Source: Chara braunii (taxonomy: Eukaryota > Streptophyta > Charophyceae > Charales > Characeae). Taken from it: a stretch of DNA of 53,894 nt. Each line of letters starts with the position of its first letter. Positions within the stretch are counted from its first letter, which is position 1. The notes beneath the pieces were generated by a model. It was not told where the DNA came from, made no database searches, and worked only from the letters and a program-made list of their open reading frames with translations. Positions 1 to 10,797 of this stretch are shown in pieces. A program made the translations under genes and the position numbers. The DNA lies in the NCBI GenBank assembly GCA_003427395.1, contig BFEA01000879.1:87225-141118 (forward strand), read 5' to 3'.

Positions 1-1575
1 ACTCAGTTACATGCAGGTCAAACCACAAAGGTAAGTATTCTCACCATCCCAAAGTCATCTTAACAAACAATAGTTCATGGTCTCTCAATGATTTATCCCT
101 TTATACCCAGCTTACATAGGGCAGAAAGTCAGGTCACCCAAACTTATGGGACATGCCTAACTTAGTCATGGAGTATACACAAAACAGAGGGCACAACTAT
201 TTCTCTCTTCTTTGAGCATGTGACTAGGCCACCCTAGTCGCCTTGAACTTGTTCAAGTATCTCAACTTTATATAATTATCTGGACTTAGTCTTATAAGGC
301 AGCATATGACTGAACTGATCAACTTAGCTCGAGGTCCAGTCAGCCCCTTCTTACCATCAGTTTATTTTTAATTGGTACCCTCTCCAGTTATGATAGGCTA
401 TAGCCAGGCCACCCAAACTTATGAGACCCTATCTGACTAGCCTGTTCTTAAATAAGATAGTAATAAAGTATAGCCAAATTATAGCCTTTAGATTCCAGCA
501 GGTGCGAGGCATTGGGTCAGACTACCTAAACTTATGGAATAGTCTGACTCTCTGCCTGATTCGTTCCTCTCTGATCCAATCTGTGCGTAGCATGGAATCG
601 AAGTCACCCAAACTTATGGAGCAGCCTGACTCCCTGCCAAAGTTACTTCCTCATAATAAAAGCAGGAAGAGACTGAACCACCTAAACTTATAGAATGGCT
701 CAGACCTCCTCATTCAAAACCAAAGAAACTGAGAAAACCCAAGTAAACAAGGCAACCAAGCCACCTGAACTTACAGAATGTGCTTGGCTCCTGAAAAGTC
801 AATCACAGTTAACCCTCACAAGTCAGACCAACCAGACCACCTAAACTTATAGAATGGGTTGACTCTCCATGCAATTCCACAGCATCGGGTTTCCCCAAAC
901 TTATGGGGACTTCCCAGCCTCCAGAGCAATCAGACCACCCAAACTTATGGAATGGTCAAATGCTCCAAGCAATCCAAAATAAACATAGCACTGGGTCTCC
1001 CCAAACTTATGGGGTTTTCCCAGCCTTAATGACCCAGTTAAATTTTAAAGCAATACTGTCTTCCTCCCAACTTTCCCCCCAGATGCGATCCCACAATCTG
1101 CTTTCAGTCAAACAATAAAACTGAAACTGACATTGCACAATCATTCCTTTATTTAGCCTGGTTTATGTCCTGAAGTCAAACTGAAAGTCAAAGTAGAGAG
1201 ACATGCAACATACTCAGTCAAACATAGTAGTGAATACAAAAAAGGGTTATACAAGGTTTATAGAAGGAAAACAATGGTTACCTTTCAATTCCCTGCCTCC
1301 ATAACTGCTCCTGAGCTCCGGCAAAGCTCCCCCAATCGATGAGGTGAACCTTCCACAGAGGTCTTCGCACGGATTACGGGTTGCAATCCCGCCTGCCGCC
1401 TTCCTCTCAGAACCAATGAACTAGACTTAGAGTAAGAAAGGCAGAAAGAAGAAAGTTTAAGACTCTCAGATCCCAGAAAGGTGCACTCAGACTCGTGCGA
1501 GAGGGCATTGTTGTCTTCAAGCGCCTGAGGGCCCTGCAATGATGGCTAAATAAATGACAGCTTGGTCAAACTTCA
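1..1575 (+). repeat. Structured hairpin-array repeat, copy A
   Basis: Unidentified repeat with a paralogue at about 6375-7815. Both share the same order of blocks: a stretch at 171-240 matching 6419-6490, a series of stem-loops at about 130-1025, an A/T-rich block near 1120-1160, and a block at 1260-1420 matching 7500-7660. Each stem-loop has the core C(C/T)(C/T)AAACTTAT(A/G)G. Clear examples by arms: 516-548 (GTCAGACTA/TAGTCTGAC), 673-703 (CTGAACCA/TGGCTCAG, one mismatch), 756-787 (CCAAGCCA/TGTGCTTGG, one bulge), 924-965 (GAGCA and GACCA with TGGTC and TGCTC), 991-1023 (CTGGG and CCCC with GGGG and CCCAG), 887-915 (GGG and CCCC with GGGG and CCC). Weaker ones lie at about 130-155, 408-436, 600-632 and 830-864. 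No coding frame is convincing. The left edge runs off the window. The family is not recognised; an LTR or untranslated region of a retroelement is possible. Confidence 0.75.
516..548 (+). repeat. Stem-loop with 9-bp perfect stem
   Basis: Left arm 516-524 (GTCAGACTA) and right arm 540-548 (TAGTCTGAC) are perfectly complementary around a 15-base loop containing AAACTTAT. It is the cleanest hairpin of copy A. Its counterpart in copy B is at 6750-6786, with a different but still largely paired stem. Confidence 0.85.
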
Positions 1576-1599
1576 GTCAGACTGTCGGCGTCAACCTCC

Positions 1600-2910
1600 T
1601 GGCAACTTCTCAATTCGCAGCACCATCTCCTTTGTCGCTCAACCACTCCCTTTACATCACACCTTCGCCCCCAGCCAGTGCCCAGTAGCAGCCACACTAA
1701 TCACTCTCAGCAACAACAACAGTAGCGTATGTTCGTGCCAAACCTGCAGATCGCCGGTCCCACAGACTGCCTACTTCGCCGGCTGCCGACCCTGCAGACT
1801 GCCGCCACCCAGGTACAGGCCCTTTTTCTGCTTACCCTTCACCCTCTCTCACTCTCTCCGTTGTTGTCTTATGTGCAAGTACAAATTGCCTCCTCGCAGC
1901 GCAGCTATGGCGGACTCCCTTTGCAACGACGCTCCTCCACCTTGGCGCTCTGCGGTGCGCCGGATGGCGGGTACCCGCTCCGATACCCGTGCAGTCAGAC
2001 TCGTTGTCTTACTCGCTTCATATGCATGCAAACGGGAGGCACATCGAGCTGGCGACTGGCGCCCAACTCAAGGTTCGAAGACATGGCAACTTGGAGAACC
2101 GCCCGACTACACGGTCTCATCAGATGGCTATGGCGCACAACGCCCATAACTCCCAACCCGACTCTATACTCAACTCACCACTCGCACACCCGCTACGGCG
2201 GCGCTTCCACATGGCTCAGGCAAGAATGAATGAATGGCCTGACGCAGCAAATGAGGATATATCTTCCGCTAAGTTACGGAAAGATACATCACCACATGCA
2301 TGTTATCCTTCATGATTGCCACACAGCCTGCTTCTCCCCTAACTCCTAACTCGCTAACCCATTCCCAAAACTAACAACGCAACCTGTTTCGCCCAGCCAA
2401 CAAACCCCTAAGTTGGCTCTCCTCTCGCTTGGTTTCACTAAGAAACGAGCGGGGTACTCGATTCTTACTCCCGGCCATATCCACCGCCGAACGACTCTGC
2501 GCACTACACTTCGTACTAACCTCCTTCTCTACTAATCTACAGCTAAAACTAACCTCGCCATCGTGTTCGCCCTACGCCAAAACCCCCATTTAGCCTCTTT
2601 CCCTGCCCGATTTCGTGCAGGATTGAGCGAGCTACTCCTCTTTTTTCCTTTCTACATCCGCCATCTCCACCATTTCCGCGCAAGCCCTTCTCCATTTATC
2701 TCTCTAACCACTAATCCTCCTGCCAATCTAACCTTACCATCTGCTTCGCCCGGGGCCAAAACCCCAGGATCGCCCCTTTTCTCTCTCGATTCCATCAAGG
2801 ATCGAGAGAGTTATGCATCTCTCGGTGTAACCTCCTTCGCCTGGCTCCGCCATCGCCCACTGTGTTCCCGCATGAACCTGGCCAGGCCCGCATCCGGGTT
2901 CTCTCCCCCT
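1600..2910 (+). repeat. Downstream part of the structured repeat, copy A side
   Basis: No gene is supported. Two blocks recur elsewhere. About 2100-2260 (a stretch ending in a pair of GAATGAATGAATGG-like words) resembles 27735-28135. About 2400-2660 resembles 9410-9800, sharing GCGCACTAC, repeated ACTAACT words and a block of the form CGCCAAAACCCC. The blocks probably continue the repeat that starts at position 1, with large insertions and deletions between copies. Several overlapping open frames in a C-rich, stop-poor stretch look spurious. Confidence 0.45.
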
Positions 2911-4463
2911 TCGTAGGTCAGCTCCAACGGCAAAGTGAGAGCATACCGCACAACCCAACGCGGCCCGTCGCATCTGCCCGCTCGCTTCGCTGCTAACGGC
3001 CCCCGCGAGATCACCAGATAACCACACTCTCCGAACAACGGTGCGCACAAATGAGCCACCGACCACTTTGACCCACAGCCGGAAGCCACCGCTTGCCCAA
3101 AACGTATCGAAGCGAAGTGTACCGTCTCACCTCTGCGCTGATAACCACGAGTCAAGGGAGAAGCGGACGCACCCGACATCCGAAGCGTCGGTGTCGAGCG
3201 CATCGGTCTGGCACCGCATGTGGCGGCGCGGGACCCTCTCGGCCGTGTCACGCAGGAGTTGGACCGACCTCGTTATGAACACACAAAAGGAGCTTCCTTA
3301 GGCCGCTCCAGCCGAGTGCGCCAGCCATACCTCTCGCGAGCCCCTACGACAGGATAAGGCCTACACGCGGCACAACATACCTCCACCTTACGGGAGCTGT
3401 CACCTCCCCTCGGTGGGCGTATCCCCGCCGAGCTACCAGTCTACAGTACGAAAGCTAATCAGTTGCAACCGCAAAGTTGGACCAGCCGAGGGCGTTTCTC
3501 GTTCGCTGTAGCATAGGGGGCACGCGCGGTAATACGCCTATCGAACCCGCACGCGAACCGACATCTTGGGGGGGCTGAAATCACAAGCGTGGCTCGTCGT
3601 CGGTCGACTAGGACGCATCCCACACACCACGCGCAGACCACTTACGAACACAAAAATAAAACACACACACGCACGCACACCTACAACACGACACCACATA
3701 AACAACGTGGCAACGCTCCTAGCCCCTCGGTAGCCAACCCATAACTTTTCGATGCGGAAGTCAGATGGGCGCCGCGCGCGAAACTTAGTATAAAACCGCG
3801 CGGGCGCAGGGCCTACACATATCGACCAGCAATGCAAACGTACGCAAGTAGTCGCAAGGATGGCGTACCATGTAGTACCCATACTCGCGCGGCCCTCGTT
3901 AATTTCGAGGGTCTCGTTCGACACTCAAGTGTCGGCTGACACGCGCCTTGAGGGTTAATCTCTCGACGCCGGACAACCGCCATGCGCGGTTGAAGACCAC
4001 ACACCCTCTTCTGCACTCTTTGCAGAATGGGTGGTACGCAGGTCCATACCGGTGGTGGCAGTCGTTTCTTGCGGCCCTGGGGTTAAGTCCTACTCCAGGC
4101 CTGGGCGAAAGTCAAGTTTGACTTTGACGGCGGCCATGGACTATAACGTCAAACCATGAAAACTCTAAGAAGCAAAAGATAAAGGATAGGCCGGAGGTTC
4201 CCTTATTCCAAAAGAAATCATGATCTTGGGGTACCCCTCCCCCTTTTGGGTGGTGCCCGCGGCCTACAATAATCCCAAGCGTTCACGCATATGCGCGAGT
4301 CCCTTCGATCACATAACCTTTAGACGCTAGGGCGGGGGAACGTCGCGCGCAAGGTACTGATATAAAGTCGCGCAGCTGCAGGCCAGTCCCATACCAACCA
4401 ACGATGTCAGTCATATGTGGTAGTCGCGACTCCGGCCTCGCGATATTGAATGGCTGAAGGAAT

Positions 4464-4492
4464 ATATCGTGAGGGGTCACCCCTCACGATAT
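4464..4492. repeat. 29-bp perfect palindrome
   Basis: Arms 4464-4477 (ATATCGTGAGGGGT) and 4479-4492 (ACCCCTCACGATAT) are exact reverse complements around one central C. The palindrome is bracketed by a near-exact direct repeat of about 19 bp ending in GGCTGAAGGA (from about 4443 and from about 4489), so it sits inside a small duplication. Confidence 0.85.
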
Positions 4493-4572
4493 TGAACGGC
4501 TGAAGGACACGCCGTTCGACCCTCGCGACATTTCTGCCTTTAGGGCTGGGTGTCTCGACGGCCAATGCAGAT

Positions 4573-4611
4573 AGGCTTTGTACGAGGGGAGATTCCTCCC
4601 CTGCAAAGCCT
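4573..4611. repeat. Two-part stem-loop
   Basis: Outer arms 4573-4580 (AGGCTTTG) and 4604-4611 (CAAAGCCT) are complementary. Inner arms 4585-4591 (AGGGGAG) and 4596-4602 (CTCCCCT) are complementary, with a four-base loop. It lies about 80 bp from the 29-bp palindrome. Confidence 0.8.
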
Positions 4612-5451
4612 AGGGCTTGGGATGTCATGGACAAGGACCTTGAATCTCGGCCCAGGACCAACGTCCGGCTAAGAAGCCCCCAAGAAGCAAACAAGCAAAA
4701 GGAAAGGTCTCCCCTATGCCTTTCAGTTTTTAAACTCTAAGAAGGCTTTAACATGGGGCCCTTTAGGCCTCGCGAACACCCACCATAGGTACACTCAAAC
4801 ATACACGCATAAGGGAGATAGAGTAGCGACGATCACTTCTCACAGGCACAGTGAGACTCCTCACAACCATATGTATATATATGGGATCGCGGACAATCCA
4901 AATCCAAAATCCGAGTTACAGGGCATACCTGCAATCACATCAAGAATCAAACGACAAAACACGCACTACACGGAGTCAACCCCAACCAATCTCCGCACTC
5001 ATACCCCTTGCTTTAGTCATGCAAGCCCCAACCTCCTGTTCAACCAACCATAATTAAGTACTCAGTACCTTTGTCAAATGACCATTGAATAAAAGTCCGG
5101 GTGAAACTCTTAACAAACAATAAAGTCACCAGGGCTAAAGCCTTTTAGGTTGGGTATGAAGAGTGAGTTGGAATTGAGTCGTAGACCGATGAATCGGCAA
5201 CCGACCTGTTATCAGCGATAACAGAAGGTGATCCTCGTAGGGTCGAACTGAGTCTAATCCAGATCCTGAATCAACCGATCAAGAGGACCTGTAACACATG
5301 ACAGACCAAGCCCCAAGGTAAACCTATAAGTCCTTGGAGGATAATCACAATCTTACTCCAAAACCCTGCCTAACTAACTAAGTTTAAGTCTACCCTTAAG
5401 CAGTAATCAAACCAAAGGTAGACCTCGACAGAGTCTCCCTTATACAGGGTG

Positions 5452-5492
5452 GATCGCCAAAATCGTCACCTGGTGGATCGCCAAAATCGCCT
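5452..5492 (+). repeat. Short tandem duplication (about 22 bp)
   Basis: The phrase GGTGGATCGCCAAAATCG occurs twice in a row with a short spacer. No other feature is recognised between 5400 and 5600. Confidence 0.8.
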
Positions 5493-5636
5493 TCTGTCAA
5501 AATATACTCTATCTCCTCTAAACTGAGAAAATTTCGACAACGCTTCTCGTAGGATTCAAAATTTATATCGGCCCAAATATGAAAAACAGAAATAATCTGC
5601 AACCCTGGAAAGTCAAATTTTGTCTAACTCCCTTTA

Positions 5637-6356
5637 TTAGTATAAATTTGGACAGCATTCCCTTTAGAAAGGGAGAATTCCCAAATTTATACTAAGTCAG
5701 ATTTGAATTCAAAAGGCATAGGTGATCTGACTTCTAGGTTGGCCGCGCTCTGTAAGTTCAGGTGGCCTGACCTATGCCTTATGTAAGTTGGGTGTAAAGG
5801 GGTAACTCACAGAGGGAGCATGAACTATTGTGTGCTAAAGAGCTTGGGTTGGTGAGAGTACTTACCTTTGCGGTTTGGCCTGCATGTGGCTGAGTGAGAT
5901 TACTACTTGGTCTGGGTTTCTGGTTGACAGGTAGTTGCTTTAGAGGCTCGCCGCGTGCTAGAGCGATAGGAGTTAGTTCAAATTCCTGCATTTTCTGAGC
6001 TGACTTTATTTTACTAAGATTGATTCTCGCATTTTCTGAGATCTTTTATTATACTTGGCTTTGTATAAATTTTGGTAAGCCACTTTCTTTACGGGAAGCG
6101 CTGCCGAAATTTCTGCAAATCCAAGAAGTTGGTCAAATTTTGACTTGTCAAAGTTCAACTTGTCCTTTCTTTATATCTCACTTAGTAAAAATTTGGAAAG
6201 TCTCCTTTTCTAAAGGGAGTGTTGCCCACATTCTTGCTAATTCAGGGAGTTAGACACAATTGGACTTTGAGAAGTCAAGGTTAGTCCCAAGTTCCGAACT
6301 TAGCCTTGCATGAAATTTGGGAAAACACTTTTCTAGGGGGAGTGCTGCCAAAATTT
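5637..6356 (+). repeat. Series of four AAATTTGG-type stem-loops
   Basis: Four spaced hairpins share an outer AAATTT(T)GG / CC(N)AAATTT stem and an inner CTTT/AAAG-like stem: 5637-5694 (14-bp outer stem, TAGTATAAATTTGG with its complement, plus an inner CCTTT/AAAGG stem), 6067-6112, 6189-6232 and 6313-6356. The last three come in a tandem repeat of about 122 bp. The first is followed at 5694-5733 by another hairpin with arms AAGTCAGAT/ATCTGACTT. They lie just upstream of the second hairpin array and may belong to the same element. Confidence 0.65.
5750..5905 (-). repeat. Inverted partial copy of the 1-150 segment
   Basis: Read on the minus strand this stretch matches 1-150: the words TGAACTATTGT, ACTTACCTTTG and CCTGCATGT appear in matching order and spacing on opposite strands. 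It includes one minus-strand hairpin core (reverse complement of 5753-5770, CCACCTGAACTTACAG). The inversion ends where the 1-150 segment would pass into the hairpin series. Confidence 0.7.
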
Positions 6357-6374
6357 TTGCAAAACTGAGGGGTT

Positions 6375-7815
6375 AGTCAGATTTTGTCTGGGTCCTTATA
6401 GAGCGCATCTGACTTAGCCAAATATACACAAAATAGAGGGCACAACTACTTCTCTCTTCTTTGGGCATATGACTAGGTCACTCTAGTCGCCCTGAACTGT
6501 TTAAATAGCCAAGTTGTATATATCTCTCTGAACTTAATCTTCAAAGTGGACATAGGGTTGAGCCGCTCAACTTAGAACATTGCTCAGTCTGCCCAGGTTT
6601 ACCTTCAGTTATATCTCTTAATTATACTCTCTTCGATTATGATAAGCTACAGTCAGGCTACCTAAACTTATAGAGCGGCATGACTAGTCTGTTCTTTAAT
6701 ATAATATAACCAAATTATAACCATTGGGTTCCAACATGTGCGAGGCATTGGGTCAGACTACCTAAACTTATAGAGCGGTCGGACCCTCTGCCAGGTTCAT
6801 TCCTCTCTGATCCAGTCTGTGCGAGGCAGTAGGCCAGGCCACCTAAACTTATAGAGCGGCCTGCCCCCTCCCCTGCCAGAATTACCCCCCCCTCAGAACA
6901 AAACAGGAGAAGGGGCTGAACCACCCAAACTTATAGAGCGGTTCAGACCCCCTCGTTCAGACCCAAAGAAACTGAAAGAGCTCCCAAATAAATAAGGCGA
7001 CCCAAGGCACCTAAACTTATAGAGCGCCCTGGGTCCCTGAAAATCATCCACAATCAAGCCCTCACAAGTCAGACCAGTCAGGTCACCTAAACTTATAAAG
7101 CGTTCTAACCCTCCATGCAATTCACAGCACCAGGTATCCCCAAACTTATGGGGACCTCCCAGCCTCCAGAGCTTCAAGCTATCTAAACTTATAGCGCGGC
7201 CTGATGCTCCATGCAACTAAAATAAACAAAGCGTTGGGCTTCCCCAAACTTATGGGGACCTCCCAGCCTCAACGACCCAATCAGTCTGCACACAAAACTG
7301 CCTTTCTCCCAACCTTCCCTCAGATGCAACCCCTTTTGTTCACAATCGGCTTCCAGGCAATCAACAATGCTGAAACTGAGGTTGCACACACATTCCTTTA
7401 CTTTAGTCTGTGAAAGTCAAACCAAAACCAGAATACAGGATCCATATAATACACTCAGTCAAACGTAGAGAGATGTACAGATAGGGGTTATAGTTGGGTC
7501 TATAGAAGGAATCAGGGAATTACCACTCAGTTCCCTGCCTCCAAGACTCCTCCTGAGTCCCGGCAGGGCTCCCGCAATCGGTGGGGCGAACCTCCCACAG
7601 AGGCCTTGGCACGGATTACGGGTTGCAACTCCGCCTGCCGCCTTCCCCTCAGGGCCAACAGACAAGACTTAGAATAAAAAGGATAGAGGTAGATGGTCTG
7701 AGACTCTCAGATATAAGGGGGGGGTGCTTTCAGACTCACTGGAGAGGGTCTTGTGACCTTGATTCTCCTGAGGGCCCCGCAATGGCGGCCAGCGCGTAAC
7801 AACTTGGTCAAAGCT
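6375..7815 (+). repeat. Structured hairpin-array repeat, copy B
   Basis: Paralogue of copy A with hairpins in the same order but different stem sequences. Examples by arms: 6375-6414 (AGTCAGAT/ATCTGACT, with a decayed loop), 6651-6685 (AGTCA and GC with GC and TGACT), 6750-6786 (GGGTC and GAC with GTC and GACCC), 6832-6865 (CAGGCC/GGCCTG), 6912-6951 (GGGGCTGAACC against GGTTCAG, bulged A, CCCC), 6999-7035 (GACCCAAGGC/GCCCTGGGTC, one mismatch), 7132-7157 (AGGT and CCCC with GGGG and ACCT), 7235-7265 (TGGG and CCCC with GGGG and CCCA). After the array the block at 7490-7660 matches 1260-1420. No open frame is convincing. Family unknown. Confidence 0.75.
6912..6951 (+). repeat. Stem-loop with 11-bp stem and one bulge
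   Basis: Left arm 6912-6922 (GGGGCTGAACC) pairs with 6940-6946 (GGTTCAG) and 6948-6951 (CCCC), leaving one bulged A at 6947. The loop is the conserved AAACTTAT core. Longest stem in the array. Confidence 0.85.
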
Positions 7816-9800
7816 TCGGATCAAGCCGTTGAAGTCAAACCCCTGCTGACCCCTCAAGTCGCAGCATCAACCTCACTTCCCGAGCTCAATCCCTCCCCTG
7901 AGTCCAACTGTCGCGGCACAACAAGCTGTAATAGTCGGCAGCGGCCGCAGCGATATGCAGCAGCCGCTCGCGCCCTGACTAACAACCGCAGCAGCCGTGC
8001 TTAGTAGCCCCGATCCCCAGCAGTGGTTGGTAGCTATGGTAACAGTTGCCCAGGCATCAGCAGCAGTTGCCCGCAGCTGCAGCCCGCACACAGTCCATTG
8101 GCGCTGCCGCAGTGCACAACGATAGTCAGCAACCGTAGTCGCCAAACAAACAGCAGCCACCAATAGTAGCAGTAACAATCCGTACCCAATCCGCAGCAAC
8201 AGCCGCATACAACAATGCAGACCAGCAGCAACCTCCTCCGTAGTTCGAGTACTCCCCTCCCATTCTACAACATCGCGTCCTATAATGGAACTGCAGTCAC
8301 CTGGCTCTGAATAGTTATCCTTAAAGTCGTGCTACGGTCCTCAGTAGGCCTCAACAATCACTGTTTGCAGCACAACAGCCGAGGCGACCCGCCGGGCTCA
8401 TAGTGAAAAGGCAGTAAGGAATACTGCAGCCTTTAATTTAATCTCAACAGCAGTCTGCCCTTGCGCTTCAGCAAACATCAGCGTCGGCCTGCCCTCCGCA
8501 AGCCTTGTCGGCGCCCGACCACTTCGCGGGGCTGTCCTTGGAAGAGCTTGAACCAGCGGGCCACAGGCCGCAGGACAGTAGCCGAGGTGCAGACGAGGTC
8601 GCCCGCACATCCAACACGGAGCAAAGTAGTGCGTGATCTACCACAATTGGGCCAGCAGACTGTTGATTCCCACCCCCTATTGAACCAGGCCCGTTGAACA
8701 AGTGAGTCACTCCGACGGCATCCGTCACCACCTACAGGCGACACAGATACTTCGAACCGAGCGGCCCCTATTCTCCAATGTGCTTGGCTTGGCAGATGGC
8801 AGGCCCCCTGGTCCGGCTTTCTCCTCTACTCGGGCAAGTGACTCCCTCTCTTTTGGTTAACTCAACCCCTCCCCTCCAGATGTACCAGACCGCCTTATCG
8901 GCTAGATTCCTACCCAACTAAAGAACACTCAGCAGCGCTATAAACCGTAAGGCGGAGCAAAGCAGCGACGACGTATGCAAAGGAGATGACCACGATTTAT
9001 ACATCATGCAGGTAAGCCCTCTGCCTTCCTCCTTCTTCGCCCTCTCTCTCTCTCTCTCTCTCTCCATGCGTACTCCGGTCGCTACGCCCGCTACTTCGCC
9101 GCCACTACAAGCTTTACCTCGATCCTGCAGGTAAGTCTCCAAACCTGCAGTTGCTCTCCCGCTATCACCAATAATACGGTGAGCAAGATCGAATGAATCT
9201 TTCACCAGAACGACGCCAGATGCATGCCAAGTAAGTACGCATTCCCCCTCCCGGAGTTCTTCGCACCCCGCGCTGCCAAACTAATGACTCGTTCTCAGCT
9301 TAAGACGTGAAGGATGCGCAGGCGTTGAACAACGGGTAAATCTCCATCCTTGCTGCTGGCTACACGCGACTTGTTCCAACAGGGTATTATACAAGATTTG
9401 AATGAATCTGTCCGCAAATGCGGATCGATTCATTCCTTATTTAGACGAAACTAACTACTCTCCCGTCGTTCCTTCCTCCGCCATTGCTCGGCGCACTACC
9501 TGTTCCTACTAACTTCCTTTTTACTAACTCTTTGGCCAATCTGGCCGCATAGTCAGATTCACCTTACGTTAGAATCCCTACTCTAACCCTTCTCCTACCC
9601 GATCTCGTTCAAAAACGCGTGAGTTATGTGTTTTTCCCGATTCCTCCTCCACAGCTCAGCGCACAACTTTTCCGTACTAACTCTTTTTCTGCTCAACTAA
9701 CGTTGAAACTAACTACAGCAGCATACTCGTCCGGCGCAAAAACCCCGAAATGACCTCCTCCCTCGCTTGAAACAGTAAGATATCGGGCGAGCTCCTTACT
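7816..9800. other. Region downstream of hairpin copy B; no gene seen
   Basis: About 7860-8260 is rich in GCAGCA/CAGCAG words. A short CT run is at 9042-9064. About 9410-9800 resembles 2400-2660 and is the presumed continuation of the repeat. Two CTGCAGGTAAG-like words (near 9005 and 9126) look like splice donors, but no exon can be supported. Confidence 0.35.
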
Positions 9801-10140
9801 TCCCGCTGTGCCCCGTCCCACTTTCCGCCATCCCCGATCTCCTGCCTGCATGCACCCAGCCCTACTTCACGTCCTCGTCCGTTCCTGCCGCGCCCTTCAC
9901 TGCTCCCGTCCGCGCCAGGCTACGCACTAGTCCTGACTCCCCAAGGCACGCAGCCACCCGATAGCGCTCTCGCACGGCTCACCGACCAACTACGCGAACG
10001 GGTCGGCCCTGTCCCGCATTTATAGTGTCGGGCCGCAGGCGGCCGCCCTTACCCACCGCGTCTGGACACTGCTGACTGTGCGCAGTAGAAGAGCCTCCCA
10101 GCCACTTGCCTCTTCCTTCCGTTCGCACCCAGCTTTGTCC

Positions 10141-10236
10141 GCGTCCGGGTTCACTCCCGATGCCTATATATCTTTGCGCGGTGGCTGTGCGGCCCTCCTC
10201 TGTATCGTCCTAGTACTAATGGATGTTCCGAAGGAC
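10141..10236 (-). pseudogene. U6 snRNA-derived segment a
   Basis: Read on the minus strand it begins with a GTCCTTCGGAACATCC-like 5' stem, keeps the ACGATACAGAG box and ends with CGGGAGTGAACCCGGAC in place of the U6 3' end. It diverges strongly in the central region. No A tail is seen. First of a series spaced about 170-190 bp apart. Confidence 0.7.
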
Positions 10237-10307
10237 CCAGGCCTTGGCAACACCCCGCGACTTCTCGGAATTCGTGCGGCCACAGTGCCGCCTTACCCTA
10301 GTGCACG

Positions 10308-10407
10308 AACCTGGCCCCCGTTTCGAGATTTGTACGTGTCAGCCACGCGCGGGGGCCATGCAAATCTTCTCTGTATCGTTCCAATTTTAACGGATGTCCA
10401 GAAGGAC
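10308..10407 (-). pseudogene. U6 snRNA-derived segment b (near full length)
   Basis: The minus strand carries, in U6 order, a 5' stem (GTCCTTCTGGACATCCG), AAAATTGGAACGATACAGAG, AAGATTTGCATGGCCCC, CACGTACAAATC and a diverged 3' end. About 100 bases, the length of U6. There is no U6 promoter (upstream sequence element and TATA box) at the expected distance and no T-run terminator, so it is a pseudogene. Confidence 0.85.
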
Positions 10408-10499
10408 GTCTTCCGCCGGGGTGGCGCCGTGCGGCACTCTCGAAAGCCAGTCGACTTTCTCCCTTCCCTCTTGCCTTGCGCGCGCGTGACCCGGTTCAC

Positions 10500-10599
10500 G
10501 TCCGGGTTCATTCCCGAATTCTTCACACATCACCCTAGCGTAGGGGCCAGGCAAATCTTCTCTGTATCGTGCCGATCTTTAGCAATCGTCCCGACGGAC
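10500..10599 (-). pseudogene. U6 snRNA-derived segment c
   Basis: The minus strand keeps GGCACGATACAGAGAAGATT followed by TGCCTGGCCCC. Its 3' end is GAATTCGGGAATGAACC, the same altered end as segment a. The segment lies 192 bp from segment b, measured between 5' ends. Confidence 0.75.
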
Positions 10600-10797
10600 T
10601 TCCGGCTGGGGCAATGCCCCACGCCCTTTCGGCGTTCACACGGCCCCCAGTTTTCGCCCCGCCTCATCCGCATCTCCTCTCCAACCTGACTCTCCCCGAA
10701 AATTTGGCCTCCTCCTAAGGATCTGGCCTCCTTCTGAGGCCGGGTCCATAGCGGGTGTGCCCGTCACATGCTATAACTTTAATCGCAGCAGTGCTCG

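Larger units (their letters stand above)
2910..5400. other. Non-coding, GC-rich, palindrome-containing stretch
   Basis: No gene is supported. Two diverged direct copies are visible: about 3779-3865 and 4345-4440 share a TATAAA-type word followed by CGCGC, GCAGG and AGTAGTCGC-like words in the same order. Short palindromes are frequent (see 4464-4492 and 4573-4611). From about 4850 the sequence becomes AT-richer with no recognisable feature. Confidence 0.4.

Noticed and set aside
1562-2315. Several overlapping plus-strand frames of 108-195 codons.
   Set aside because: Three phases are open at once in C-rich DNA, none with a domain; the region is homologous to non-coding repeats elsewhere in the window.
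1-7815. CRISPR-like array, because a constant word recurs at intervals of 30-100 bp.
   Set aside because: Intervals are irregular, the constant part is only about 12-15 bp, flanks are self-complementary rather than unique spacers, and the DNA is eukaryotic.
10078-10689. A 203-codon plus-strand frame.
   Set aside because: It runs across three minus-strand U6-derived segments, and its amino-acid pattern is explained by those repeats.
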